DNA from: Pezizomycotina sp. ARF18
Lineage: Eukaryota; Ascomycota
Length of the DNA stretch: 31,865 bases
Direction of reading: 5' to 3'
Assembly: GCA_002224055.1 (NCBI GenBank)
Contig: AZLU01000335.1
Coordinates: forward strand, 1-31,865
Under the pieces are notes generated by a model that did no database searches, was not told where the DNA came from, and worked only from the letters and a program-made list of their open reading frames with translations. Shown piece by piece: positions 1 through 12,248 of this stretch (position 1 is its first letter; each line of letters opens with the position of its first letter). The translations under genes were made by a program, and so were the position numbers.

Positions 1-92
1 CAAAAAAGAACTTCTTTGAATAGTGCAATTAGACTGTAAGTCGTGGGGTAAATCATTGATGGCAACGAAACTGACGGATCTCTCTCTCTCTC

Positions 93-115
93 TTTTTTTT
101 TTTTTTTTTTTTTTT
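93..115. repeat. T23 homopolymer preceded by a CT microsatellite
   Basis: A run of 23 T directly follows a CT dinucleotide repeat at 79-93. It is one of about 19 A or T runs of 18 nt or more in this window; copy number in such runs is usually unreliable. Confidence 0.9.
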
Positions 116-3100
116 CTATCATTATTCTATCTATATTATTACTTTATTATGTTGAATTATATATATATAATATATATATATTTTGCCCCTCCTATTTTAG
201 TTGGCGGCGCGGCGATACCTACGAACCTCCCGCAAAGTCTTTATATACAGGAAGGTGCTGCTTTGCAAGTAAAGTATATTCAAAAAAGGGGGAGAAGAGG
301 GAAAGGGAATATATCTATTACATTCGCTATAACCTGGAACTTCAAGTAGTAGTAAATTTTTTCCATCCCCTCGGTATTCTTTTAACCAGAAAAAACTTGG
401 TTCCGCTGCCAGGGTGTATATATTCATGAGTACTTGTTGAACAGGATTCATGCCACTTTTGCTAACATCAAACTCCGGTAAGAGACTAAAAAGAATACAT
501 GCCATCCATGTATCTTTATATACTGAAGCAAGGTATCAATACTAGCCATGTATCCAGTTCAACTCTCTTTCTTTATTTTATTTTATTTTTATTTTCTATT
601 TATTTAATTAGCTTCCCGGAAAGACTTGATCTTCAATCCACTCAATTTCAGATTGTTTTAAAATTTCTCCGCGATTTCAGGAGGCTCGAACCTTTCCCTT
701 CCTTGATTCCCTATACTTCTTATATATTTTGTATTTTTGGCACTTTATTTATTTAAAATTGCCCTGTATTAGAGTGCGTGTGCGTAAGAAAAATATACGT
801 CTATTATCTATATTATATATTATATTATTATTATTATTACTTACATTAAAATTTGTTCATCAAAGCGTATACAAATATTGGGCGAGATCTAGAATATGTG
901 AGGATCGGAAGATATTATTATTCGCAGTGAATGCAAATCAAAGGACGGGAAAAAAAAAGAAAAGAAAAAAAAAAAAAAAACCAATTAATTAATTCCTGCC
1001 AAACTCTGCTAAATAGAAGAACAGATTATATCGAATAACAAAGAAAAACAAAAAATAATAATAATAATAATACAAATTCTTGAAGAAAAAAGTAAGTAGA
1101 AAACAGACCTCTTCGAACTTTGTAGAATGACAGACAGGGGACGAGGTCTAATTTATACAGTGCAAACTTTCCCGAATATCTTTCTTTCGATCCTTTTTCA
1201 TTCTTCCTTTTCTTCTGCGATTTGTTGGGCTCTGTCTCACGATAGTCAATAAGGGGTGAGAAAGGGAAGAAAAAGCCAAAAACAACAACACAACAACACA
1301 CAAAAAAAAAATCGTGGCACACGGGCTTTTGTATATTCACGGTGTCACGGCGTCTTTCGATTTTGTCAAAAAAAAGTGCCCACAACTCCACATTAAAAGT
1401 CCTACTGGCAAGTATCTCACCCACAATCCCAGGGATTATTACGTCTTTTCTTTCTGTTTTTGCGTGCACAATCCTCTTTTAGCTTTACTTTTCTTTTTCT
1501 TCTTCCCCTTATCACACAGCCCTCTCCTCATACTCCACTCGCTCACCCTTTAGTAATTCACACTTGCTATGTAATTTAAATATGAACTAACTAACCCGTA
1601 ATATTATAATATATATAATCGCTATATATTCGTCAAGTTCACGAGACACGACAGAGCTAAGCTTTATTGGGAATTCGTTCCTTGGTGGTGGGGTAAGGCC
1701 GATATAAGGGGAGAACTAAAGTACCAACAATTTAATAGGTAGCACCGACCACTGTCACCGTCAGTTATTGCTACTTTACAAATGTCCAGCTGACAGTCCT
1801 CCAATCACACGAATTTAAACTACCGTAAGTCTTTCAACTTATATCGATGTCTCATTCTCGCTCAACTTATCGAAGAAGTATCGCTTTCCCAAAAATATTT
1901 TCGCTCCGTGATTTGTGGATAAGAAGCTAATGCGCGTTGAAAAAAGGAAGAAAAAGAAAAAAAGGAATAAAAGAGAATGTTTAGTAACAACAAGCGAATA
2001 ATTGTTTAGATGATGGCTGATTATGACCCGTTCTTTATAGTGTAGCGACGATGATGATGATATCAACGATGGTGGATGATTGATTGAATGGTTTCCAATG
2101 TGCGACCACGTGCATCCCTTTTTTTTTTTTTTTTTTTTTTAAACGGATTTCCCCCGCTAAACGCGTGCGGGCAAGATCGAGTAATGTTGAATGATTTTTA
2201 TTTTTATTTATTTGTTATCCAACCAAACTATGTCATCATCGTCCCGTAAAACCACAAAACCGTTTGAAAATGAGGTGTGAACTCCTCCTGAGCTCCTATA
2301 TATTTCAGCTCCCTTTCAAAAGAGTGGCGCATCTGCCCTATCATCTAATAATCAGAAAACGAGATACGAAAAACAAATATAATAGGACAAAAAAAGAATA
2401 AATAACAAGAATAAGAATAAGAATAACTAAATACTTTGTAGTATGTTGTCTTTTTTTTTAAAAAAAAAAATACAATAAAATAAAAATAAATTTGCATTGA
2501 AGAGCCCCTTACCTTTCTCACTTTCTTTAATCGTCAAAAGTTCTCCCTCGCTCGGCAATCTGACGCCGAAGGGTTCAAAGCCCAAAATACGAATCCGACC
2601 CTTCGGCCCTACCGTAAGACAAGAACCATTGGTTGACCAGGCACTCTTTACGGATCCGAAAAAAAATTTTTTTTCTGGATCAGGTCAGGCACAGAGTAAC
2701 AATATAAAAAAAAAAAAAAAAGAAAACCGAAGAATTGTAGTCTTGTGCAATGCAATTCCAATGTGGCGCAAAGACGCGCATTTTTTAGCACGTAAGGCAC
2801 GAAACTATACATGATATAAAAGGGTCTTCAAAAGAGGACAGGGAAGGGAGAACAGTTAGAAGTAATATTATCGGATAGAAATGTAGGATAACATAAGACC
2901 ATTACCCCACTAATTCTCTTCATATTGAAATAGCGCGAAAAGCGCAACTGCAACTGCTGATACTGCTAATGTATGTACGTGATGGAAGATTAGCAGAGCT
3001 AAAAGTGAGTGATGCAAGCTAGTAAGGAACCAATTCACCTAATTTACCGAATATCGAGCAAGCCGCCGTTTAAACAAATGTATATTATGTAGATATAGAA

Positions 3101-3289
3101 CGTTACAATAATAAGCACTCTATCAATCTCTTAACTGCGGGTCGACTTCACAATTGCCTTCTGGTTCTGGTCTTAGAACTTGGTCTTTCATTGTAGAAAT
3201 ATTATTATTATTATTATTATTCTATTTTATTCATTATTATACATTATCAAAACCGTAGCAAGAGCATGGTATTAAATAAGTAGTAGTAA

Positions 3290-3327
3290 TAGTCTGGACC
3301 CTTTGTACTTCGTAGGGTTCCAGACTA
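3290..3327. repeat. Imperfect inverted repeat (13-14 bp arms)
   Basis: The arms at 3290-3302 and 3314-3327 are reverse complements except for one bulged T, and enclose an 11-nt loop. A short direct repeat of the tagtagtaat type flanks both sides, so the inverted repeat sits between near-identical AT-rich flanks. That could be a target-site duplication around a tiny foldback element, or simply part of the local microsatellite. Confidence 0.7.
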
Positions 3328-6300
3328 TAGTAGTAATAAGGGTCTATTTACCAAAACAGGATTGATCCTTTTCCTTTTCTCTTTTTGTTATAATATCGAG
3401 TAAATATAGAAGTAGATATAAATACTACCCCACATTTGACCTGCATGGAGTCGTGCGAGGTCAGCGCAGAAAAAGGCATCATGTTCCCGGAAGAGTGGAC
3501 AATACCGTTAGGAAACGGAGGCGGTCCAGACAACCTTTCACAGAACGCCGGGAGCGCAAATATATGCAATTATAATTTAACGAGCGACTGCTTTAATTAT
3601 ATTATTCCGTGCTTAAAATAACCCGGTTACCCACGTTTACTTACTAAGTAATAGCTTGCGATGGCGATACGACCTTTTTTTTTTTTTTTTTTTTTTTTTT
3701 TGGTTTATCAGTGCAGGCCCTGCGGGGCAAGATGCGGCATTCTCCCTCGGACCTAGTTGAGCGAGGTATACGTGAGGCCTTATTTGGAATATATATGATA
3801 ATATTAAATTAATAATGTAACACATACTTAAGTAAGGCCTTGATCATCTTGGTTAAAGAAAAAATGAGCTCTTTTTTCTGGTCTTCGTTTCGAGACGGGA
3901 AGTCTAAATGTAGAACTCATGCGAGAAACAAAAACACATCATCTAGACGTAAGGAATACGAGCGCAGTACTGTTCTCCTTTCCCTTGTCTTTCCCTGTTC
4001 AGAGTCTAGACCTGACCATCAGTTTCTACGAGAAAAAAAAAACAATAATAATGAGTGTTTCCTGAAACAAAAGGCTGGCTGGCGCACGATACAAACAGGA
4101 AGGCCATCAGAGGAAGAAGAATAAGGATTTATAAATAGAGCTTCGCTAGTATAGGATAAGATAGATATATATCATGCAATATGCAAGAGCTTGGTTGCTT
4201 GGGAGGCGTAAGGAATGCCATTCTTGATAAATCTCCAGGTTATACCTTCAAATGATATTGATACACATATATCTTTAACTAGAATTCCAGGCTTTAAACT
4301 TCTCTGGCACCTTCGTCTCCCAGTATAGTCAATTCCAGTTGTCAGGATAACCCGAACACGTTCGTGTAAACTTAACGCTTTAAACAGGGGTTATGTGTTG
4401 GGATTTCTTCCAATGGCTCGAACCATATCGCAAATCGAATCGCAAATTCTGTGTACACATATTGGTATATCGCGCGTATACTTTCAGCTTGTTGTCATCT
4501 CCTGATCAAAAAAAAAAAATTTTTTTTTGGCCCCTTTTCCTTAAATGGTCGTCGGATTGAGAGACTCGGTCATTGCCCGTCGAGTCTATAACCAATTGAA
4601 GACGTTGATGTGATATCGATGTTGAACGAGGTAAATATGTCACATTATCAAAGGCAATCACGCGAAAAAAAAAATTGCAAAGAAAAAGAAAGGATATATA
4701 AATTTGTAATAATCAATCAAACCAATAAATCAATTGATCAGATCAGATCAAATACAAAATTCAAAAAAAAACTCACTGATACCCTAGTAGGCTGCCTTGA
4801 TGCAGGCGTCTGATGTGTTTTTTTTTTTTTTTAGAAAAAGCAATGTAATGATATATATTTTGCACGTATGCTAGTTGTTTTATCCACTTTAACTAATACA
4901 TTATATATTTGAATATTACTGTACAGCTTTCTGTCCTGGGTAGTATTGAACGTCAACCGGTGCATGCATCGCCGATGGCGTGCCGCCGTCTCGCTGTCCC
5001 GTTCCGCTTACTCGCTTTTGATCTACGGAACTATCCCATTTATCTATTTATTTTTAATAACATTTATATATACAGAGGTCATTCTCTTTTTTATAGAGGT
5101 ATTTTTTTATATATCCTTGATAGGATTTATATTCACAGAACACAAGTTATACAGTCCGTTTATAAATTTAAAATCATCATCGGCCAAGTACTTAGACCGA
5201 TTTGCCAATTTACCAATAGATCCAATAGATCACTTGCCTAGACGTTAGTTATCCATTTAATGAAAAGATTAACAGATAAATACGGCCCTAAGGCTTGTTC
5301 ACCAACAATGTCTCTGCTTGCTGCTTTTTTTTTTTGAGGGATATAAATACTGTAGTCGGAAAAAACACGTTTCATGCCCCGCGCCTACGTATCATATAGA
5401 CCCCCGCACGTCTGCATGGGCGCATGGCGCATGGCGAATGGCAATTGGGAATTGGTTCAAAGAAAAGGAAGAAAAGGAAAAAAAAAAAAAAAAAAAAACC
5501 CAAAGTGATCCGGGTATTTTATTGCCCGTAGGAGACGTTTATGGTACGTATATATAGGCAGATGTGGACGTGGATATATATGTAATAATAATATGTGCAA
5601 TATGTAAATGTGGATTAGGGGGGAAGGAAAAAGGGAATGGGCCGGGCCGTAATAGAAATTTATAATCCAATCCCGTGAGGTCACGAATCCCTGCATCCCA
5701 AGCAAGAGAGAGTGTCCACCGAGCACGGGGGGAAAGTTAACCACTACTGGAAAACCTACTTACTTTGTAGTCAAGAACCGAACTAAAAGCCAACAAAAGG
5801 AGAAAGAGCAAAAGCAGGTAGATCAGACAGTATTTGAAGGTGACGATGAAATGCGCGATAACATAATAAATTGTGTATACTATCATCAAAAAGTTTGTTT
5901 TTGTTACCACGTTAAGCATACTAACTTAACTATGGCATGCTAACTAAGCATAGCTAGGTACATAAGGTGTCGAATAAGCAATTGATAACTGTTCATTACT
6001 TCTGCTTCTCTGTCAGGTTGTTTTTTTACTTAGTTTCTTTCTTTCTTTCTTTCAACAGCTTGCCGATGTTTACAAGCTTGGGAATTTCGCAATCAATAAA
6101 TATTTCAATTTGAAAAACTTGAATTCACGCATTGATTGACCGGATAAATATATGCATGATGATCCAAGAAGTCTGTGAGCGGGGTCCGAGGAGAGGGCGA
6201 CAGGGCATGCTGCCTGCAAGAAAGAGCCACGGCGGTTCTCATGTATGAGTATTCAAAAGATTGAATAAACAAATAAACTATTATTGAAAAACTGATGGAA

Positions 6301-6731
6301 GATAAGAGGAAAATAACCATTCAGGCTAGGTAGCCCAGCCCCCACTAAGCAGCTCGAGACTTCAATGAGGGGTCTAGTCTAGAATACATGCCTATTGTTT
6401 TTTTTTAAATTGCGGCTTGGCGCTCAGTTGATATGATTCAATTCGCGTTCTTTTCATCCCATAGTGCTAACTGATATGATTGGGCTTTGTACGGGTTAAG
6501 AAAGCAGTGAAAATGGTGATAGGCTGGCTCTTTCGACATCTTGGTTTTCGGTATTTAGTTTGAAGATGTACCGGTACATTCTCTTCTCTCCTTTCTCTCT
6601 TAAAAGAGCTATCTCCCATGTATAGTGATCTTTCTGAGCCTTTTTATTTTTGCAGAATTGCGATCCTCCAATTCGACCACGTAACTGGCACTTTCTCGGT
6701 TTCTTTCAATTGACCAAATGATGTTGGAGGA

Positions 6732-6763
6732 TGCAACGGGACTGCAGATTAAGTCCCGTTGCA
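6732..6763. repeat. Perfect 12-bp inverted repeat with 8-nt loop
   Basis: The arm tgcaacgggact (6732-6743) is matched exactly by agtcccgttgca (6752-6763), with loop gcagatta. The arms are GC-balanced and unlike the AT-rich surroundings. The hairpin lies in a locally GC-richer island (about 6600-6960), far from the nearest supported gene. Its role is unknown: protein-binding palindrome, structured RNA or small mobile-element remnant are all possible. Confidence 0.85.
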
Positions 6764-7523
6764 GGACGTGGCTGCCAGACTTAAACGACGCTAACTTTTC
6801 CGCTCCTCTCAAGTCTGCTGATTCGGCGTCTGAGTTGGTATGAGACACGAGAAGCAGCAGGACGTTTAAAAAAAACGAGGCCGCGGAACGAGGAAATCGT
6901 TCCTTTCGTGTTTTAATAGGCTGCACGCAGTGACAATTGTAAGCCCGTGCTAGCTTAGTTGTCAAAAAGAAAAGAAAGGCTAGAATTACTCAGTTAGCGT
7001 GCCGTGCGAGGGAGAAGACAATAGAGGAGTAGACTGCACATAATATATTGATTAGACTTTTTTTTTCCCTGAATAAATTCCGTTTTCTCGTCGACTTGTT
7101 GAATATTTAGATCTTGTTTCTCAAGAGGTACACAGCGTCAATCCGTACAGTCGACAAATTTTTTGATTAAACTAGGCACGTTCGGCTTCTTCTAGCCAAA
7201 CTTGTTTGAGTATTATTGCAAGGCAGACACTAGAAGACTGGTCGCCCGCCACTTTGGTGTTATTGGAGGGGGCAAATGTTGAGGGAAAAGACTAAAAAAA
7301 AAAAAAAAAGAAAAAAGTAAAGAAAATCAATCTAGGGAAATCCGGGGAAAAAGAACATGAAGAACGTAGAGGAGGCACAGAGAATATAAGACTAGGTTCT
7401 AAATGCTGTACGCTCAACTCAGTAGAAAGAGGAAGGGTTGGAAGACCGAGCTGCAATTGAAAAACGCCGGTGGTAGATGCTTATTAGTGTCTAGGTGGAG
7501 AAACAAGCAAAAAGGTTCAAATT

Positions 7524-7548
7524 AAAAAAAAAAAAAAAAAAAAAAAAA
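7524..7548. repeat. A25 homopolymer followed by GGAAAA repeats
   Basis: A run of 25 A is followed by repeated ggaaaa units to about 7570. It lies just beyond the 3' end of CCZ1 (minus strand), so on the transcribed strand it reads as T25. Confidence 0.85.
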
Positions 7549-7664
7549 GGAAAAGGAAAAGGAAAAAAAAGAGGTTCTGCCAAATTATACCCGTATCGTT
7601 ATGGATCATGATTTATCAGATTATTGTGCCCCTTGGGATTTCTGAAACAACCTCGACTTCGTCG

Positions 7665-9817
7665 TCAGGTCCTCGCAGCAAAATTGAGAAGCTGTTCAAA
7701 TAGCGCTTGGTATCAATTCCAATACCATCTGCGAGCTTTCCAGAAGTCACAGGCACACTTTATCCTTCGAGGAGGACTTGCGGTGTGGGAGCGTATGTGT
7801 TCCGTTCCCTTCCGGATAATAAAGCCTCACGACGGCCTGCGGAGCGTGATTCAAACATTGGAATTGATAGGTGACTTTGGCTAGACTGTTGCGAGGCCGT
7901 ACGTTCCATGACTAGCTGATCTCCACGTCCCCGCCATGCTCTGCTGGAGTTGATGCTGGGGGCTGAGATTGCGCTTGGACTTCAATTCCCTCAAGCTTCA
8001 TCCACCTATCCACCATCCTCTAATGGTACGGTTAGTCCTCTCTCTCTCGTTCGGAGCAGGTTCGCCTTCTAATCCGGTCCACCTTGTATCTTCAAAGATT
8101 CTCACAACTTGACTGTGCACGTGCAGGGCCTCGATTCGAGGAAGGTCTCCTCCAAGGACTGTGCTAGCCCGAGGCTCGGGGATGTTAGGAATGGAAGTGT
8201 GTACAGTAAGCCATCCGGGTCAAATATGAGATCGAACACGCCCTTAGATGGCGCAAAGCCAGGCTGTTTTTGAGATGAGGCTAGTAGAGGCTCACGTAGC
8301 GGTCCAAGTTGGTAGTGGAGGGTGCGGTAAAAGCTTGGTAGGTCGAGGTCGGGATCTTCCTTCTCAAAAATGAGGGCAAAGATGAAGGGGTGGTTCTAGT
8401 GAGGTTCAGATCAATTCTTTAGCTCCTGACTTATCTCTATTAATCCGGAGCGAGCGCAATGTTACAGCCTTTAGATGTTGCATAACTTACGATGTAAACG
8501 ACCAACATACACTCCTCTAGTTCTCGACCTTGAACATCTTCATCCGTACCTCCGCCACCTACATCCAGGCTCTTATTGGTACGTTCGACCCATACTGGCT
8601 TTTGTGATCACACTTGAGATTTGGGACGTTTTGGGTGCACTGCCGTCTTCCTCTTGAACCAATTCTTGCTCATCTTCCTTTTCAATATCCCCAGTGTATC
8701 CTATGACAAATCTTCCTTGGGAGGTCGTTCTTCGGCTTCTTGCGGGCCTCTGCTAATGGCTCCGGAGTGGAAGGCTTAGAAGGGATTGGTGTCCCCTCGT
8801 GCGATTCCACGCAGAATACGTTCCGAAGGTAAAGATATCCATGATCTTTCCGGCATTAGAAACTTTACCGCTTTCTCCACTGTTCTCTGTCGTTTCGGAT
8901 TCTGTATTTTTAGCGTTAGGATCCTCCGCTTGGTTGCCGTTCTTTGATGTGTCTGCGGTGACACTCATAGGTAATCGAGGGGGATGTTCGGGGAGGTAGA
9001 TCCAGCGGGTGCGGTGGGATCATGCGCTTTCGGTCGTGGTTCGGAAACGTCTCCTGCAGGACGGTGAGGCTTCGGAGATCTTGCCCGTTCCACAGGATCT
9101 TTTCGGTCAGGTTCTAGGAGCTGGCCCGAAGGAGTACCCTGCTTTTTCTTCTTCCTTGCCCTGCTACGATTTGAAATTGGAACGTATCGTCCCCGAACCG
9201 TACCCAGTCAGATATCCACTGTGTCGTATCTCTTACGCTTCGTGCAGATATTTCCCAGCGCCTCTGTATATACATCCATCCCAACGCGAGGTAGTCTCCT
9301 GTTCCTCGATTCGAAAATACTTCCTCCGGTGGTTTATCCGACTTTTCTGCAGGTTCTCCGAATCTTGACACTGCCATATCTATGAGACCGCCAGACCTGC
9401 TACTGCCACCCTTTGGACCTGAGTTGCGGTCAATGAATCCACGAAGCACCTCCTTTTCCTCCGCACCTACACCTCGTCCGATCCTTATCCCGCTCCACAC
9501 ATCTGAAGCCGGGTTGCCGCTCAGCATGACCTCCCATCGCCAGGCCCATTTAGTGTAGAAACGATCCAGCCTGGCCACCAACCCTAGCCGATCATGATTC
9601 TGGAGTACGTGATCAAGGGTGCGTGAAAGAACGTGAACTGATTGTATGACGTGACAAGCTGGGCTAGCAATACCGAAGGTGGTGCAACTTCCCGAGGGGA
9701 ATGATCAACGGTTGGAGGGTCGCCCGCATAGTGAATTTTTGTAAGGTCGATGTACTGGTTACGGCGAGAGTTTTTAGCGTTAGCTATGGATGATACGAAA
9801 TGAAGTTGAACAAGAAC

Positions 9818-9851
<34 letters not shown>

Positions 9852-10355
9852 GAAAGAAAAGCTCGATCGACTGTTATTTCCCATAAAGATCAAGGGACAA
9901 CAAACAGCTAGAATCCACCACCCTGGTTCAATTTCATGCAAGATGATCCTGCTCTTCTGAGTTTCGACATAACTTAAATCTTGACGGTTTGAAAATCCTC
10001 TACGGTTTTGAGATTAGACCAGGGGTTGAAAAAAAAATGAAAAAAGGCCCTCAGGCCAGGCATCAAACTCCACATCAAAGAAAGAGAAATGTAATTTGGA
10101 TCAAGTAAAGCAAAGCCTCAACGACTTGCGCTTCTTTGGAGTGGGCATGGCATCCGGCATACCTTGCGAATTCTACCACTCCTTGAGCGAGCCCGATCTG
10201 GCGTAATCGATCATTCTGCGTAAGTGGAACTCGAGATGTCCAAAAGACTATCTGGTCAGGAAGCGTTTCGTCTGTAGGGCCTAGAGAAGGATTGTAGATA
10301 GCTAGGGAGAAGAGCGATGCGGTGTGATCGAGGTCGGGGTTGGGTTGGAGCTCAT
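7665..10355 (-). CDS. CCZ1: Vacuolar fusion protein CCZ1 (Mon1-Ccz1 Rab7 GEF subunit)
   Basis: Ccz1 pairs with Mon1 to load GTP on Ypt7/Rab7 at late endosomes, vacuoles and autophagosomes. The first longin region is clear: LAIYNPSLGPTDE and QIGLAQGVVEFAR near the N-terminus, then HEIEPGWWILA, YIDLTKI, HSPREVAPP, and WAWRWEVMLSGNPASDVW with VSRFGEP. The middle has GRFVIGYTG and NHPFIFALIFE. The C-terminal part carries TVHTSIPNIPEP and ends in GIGIDTKRY. Likely introns are 10000-10162, 9755-9905 (contains A30, i.e. T30 on the coding strand) and 8396-8490. The chosen ATG (10353-10355) begins MSSNPTPTS and joins the LAIYN motif after one indel near 10304. At least eight single-base indels break the frame (for example near 9617, 8760, 8590, 8200, 8010, 7920, 7700), but the family signal resumes each time. 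Identification is from remembered family motifs. Confidence 0.88.
9819..9848. repeat. A30 homopolymer inside CCZ1 intron 2
   Basis: Thirty A on the plus strand read as T30 on the CCZ1 coding strand. The run lies inside the inferred intron 9755-9905, upstream of its acceptor, so it does not touch the coding sequence. Confidence 0.85.
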
Positions 10356-10714
10356 TGCTCCGCCAGTTGGTTTGAGTGTAGAAGGGAAACTCCGACGGTA
10401 GTAAACTAGTTTGGAGGAGACGTCGTGTCGAAAAATTAATGGCCGCCCGTTTCTCGGTTAGTAGAGCTCAAGCACTCATTACTGAGCACTACTCAACTTA
10501 GTAAACAAGACCTTGCTACTCGTACACATGTGGAGGGTTGAAGAAATGCACGGAGAAATTTCCTCCCCCTCTCATATAGCGACCAGGCGCAGCGCTTTGT
10601 GTTATTCTTAAAACCGAAAGGCAATGAAGTGATCGGATAGATAGATTTTAGGGATGTTTATTTTAATTTATTTTATTTGATTGATTTTTTTTTCTCTTTT
10701 CAATTTTCGCACGC
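10356..10714. other. Divergent spacer between CCZ1 and the next candidate gene
   Basis: No coding signal was seen. The spacer holds an AT-rich block (about 10650-10700) with T runs and TTTTATTT repeats. If the plus-strand candidate starting at 10715 is real, this is a shared promoter region of about 360 bp. I see no unambiguous TATA box or operator. Confidence 0.5.
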
Positions 10715-12202
10715 ATGATCTGCAGCCGTGTCGTCTTGGCAGAGAATTACATGGATGGAGAACTTCAGAAAAAGAGGTCTCCGCGCGATGAAGTTCGACA
10801 CTGCCGAAAGTTGTATATCGGAACTTGATATATACTTATTTAGGTATGCATGCATGGTACATAGAAATATACTTCTGTATTTCTTGGAAACTGTTCTTGT
10901 TCATTTTCCCACCCGACTTGATGTTTGGAAAAAAAGACCAACGCTTCGGTCTGACCCGTTCTCGGCACGACATGGCCCTGAGCCAGCGCTATTAACACCG
11001 CCTTATACTCTGGGAAAAACTTTTCCGTAATACCCTCAAATACTTCGCCAATGCCGGCCTCTCTAATATTCCCTTCGTGACCGGCGGAAAATTCATAGTG
11101 GACAAGGCTGTACTCAAGATGCCATAGATAACACTGTCGATACTGCTCGGCCCTTCCTCGCCGTGGAACCAGGGGCCCCGGTTCGCAACCGACTTTAAGC
11201 GAACCTCTACGTTATCGAGGAGACTGGCGACCGTGAAATCGAGCCGCTCGTCGTATACCTACCACGCTTTTATGGTAAAGCGCGTTACGGCTGCGGCGAG
11301 TTAGGATGGGCATTAAGAATAGTCGCAAGATCCAGGGATGTTGTTCAGATGCTGTGTATGAGCACGATGAGGTTTCCCGACAAAGATGAGAGTTAAGAAA
11401 GAAAAAAGAAAGACCGTCCGTCAGCAGCGCAGTAAGCATAATTGAACGAATACTACCAATGAATAAACATCGGTATAATTCTATTGGCAGGAAGAAGCGC
11501 AGGGTAAAGCAGTGCAAACCTGTTCAACGAAGCTGTTTCGATTTTCTTCATTCAGCCAGCGATACCTGGCCATTGCAGGATAGAGCCCTTGCTCAACGGG
11601 CAACCTGTAGCATGTAGGCGGTCGACTCTGACATTTCGAGAGGGGTTAATTGCATCCCTCGTCAAGGCTTTTGCCTCCGAATTCTTTCTGCTCTGCCAGT
11701 CAATGGATTATCATCTGAGTATCCGCGACTATTTTGCCGTTATATTTATAAATGGAAGCTGGCTCGTGGGGGACTCGAAGGGCAATGATATTTGTGGCTT
11801 GTACTCAATGTTCGCGAACCGTAGGTACACTCAAGCTTCTGACAATAGCCCGAGCTTGACGGCTTTTCATGATGATGCTCAAACCCGTGAAGCTTAAGTT
11901 GTGAAGACATAATTTTAGGGAAATATACAGAGGCCCGTGAGAAACGGTCGATATATGAAGCGAAGTTGATCTAATCTGAATTATATAAACAGGTTAGAGA
12001 GCTGGGGAAAACGAAAAAATCTAAACACACGATCCCCGAGAAATCAAAAATATCAGGCGAGAGGGAGAAACGCGTTGATACATCGACGTCAGGTGATCTT
12101 GTTACCACGCTGAGCAGTGAGAAGTATAAGTACGATACGTTCGCTGGGGCTCGCCATGAGGTGCCCGACATAAGGGAAAGAAACTTTCCTGCTCACGAAT
12201 AG
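10715..12202 (+). CDS. Unrecognised candidate gene, frame-broken, probably spliced
   Basis: I do not recognise this protein. An ATG at 10715 opens MICSRVVLAENYMDGEL and runs 37 codons. Further protein-like segments follow in shifting frames: WEKLFRNTLKYFANAGL and FVTGGKFIVDKAVLK (about 11010-11120), REIEPLVVYLPRFYGKARYG (about 11230-11290), and a basic stretch KKEKRKTVRQQR (about 11400). A good intron candidate lies at about 11430-11504 (GTAAGC..TTGGCAG, with a TACTACC-like branch site). After it come RKKRRVKQ, an open stretch at 11589-11896, and a last charged exon (about 11993-12202, including KKSKHTIPEKSKISGERE) ending in TAG. GC content is close to that of the real genes and above the spacers. 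It could be one gene with the same indel damage as its neighbours, or a decayed gene. The strong hairpin at 12214-12248 follows the stop. Confidence 0.35.
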
Positions 12203-12213
12203 CCTACGGCACG

Positions 12214-12248
12214 CTGAGGGGGGAGGGAGGCCGCCCCTCTCCCCTCAG
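12214..12248. repeat. GC-rich 14-bp hairpin after the candidate stop
   Basis: The left arm (12214-12227, ctgaggggggaggg) pairs with the right arm (12235-12248, ccctctcccctcag) with one mismatch around a 7-nt loop (aggccgc). It begins 11 nt after the TAG at 12200-12202. This is an exceptional GC block in an AT-rich region. Eukaryotic RNA polymerase II genes do not normally end at such hairpins, so it may instead be a 3' UTR structure or an unrelated foldback. Confidence 0.8.

Larger units (their letters stand above)
1..7664. other. AT-rich spacer without a supportable gene
   Basis: This long stretch holds no coding segment I can recognise on either strand. Open frames here are short, many begin at non-ATG codons, and their translations are low-complexity or hydrophobic noise from T-rich DNA. 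It contains long homopolymers (T23 at 93-115, T22 at 2119-2140, T27 at 3675-3701, T15 at 4818-4832, A21 at 5478-5498, A25 at 7524-7548). It also contains TTA/AAT triplet repeats (about 817-840, 1060-1071, 3197-3222), a CT repeat (79-93), a CTTT repeat near 6037-6053, and two clear hairpins listed separately. An unrecognised non-coding RNA or a fast-evolving gene could be hidden here. Confidence 0.6.

Noticed and set aside
680-700. GGTTCGAGCC (minus strand), like a tRNA B box; a similar one near 4410-4420
   Set aside because: No matching A box, cloverleaf arms or downstream T-run terminator at the right spacing.
6609-6965. 118-codon open frame on the minus strand
   Set aside because: It begins at a non-ATG codon, shows no family motif, and contains the perfect hairpin, so it is more likely chance in a GC-richer island.
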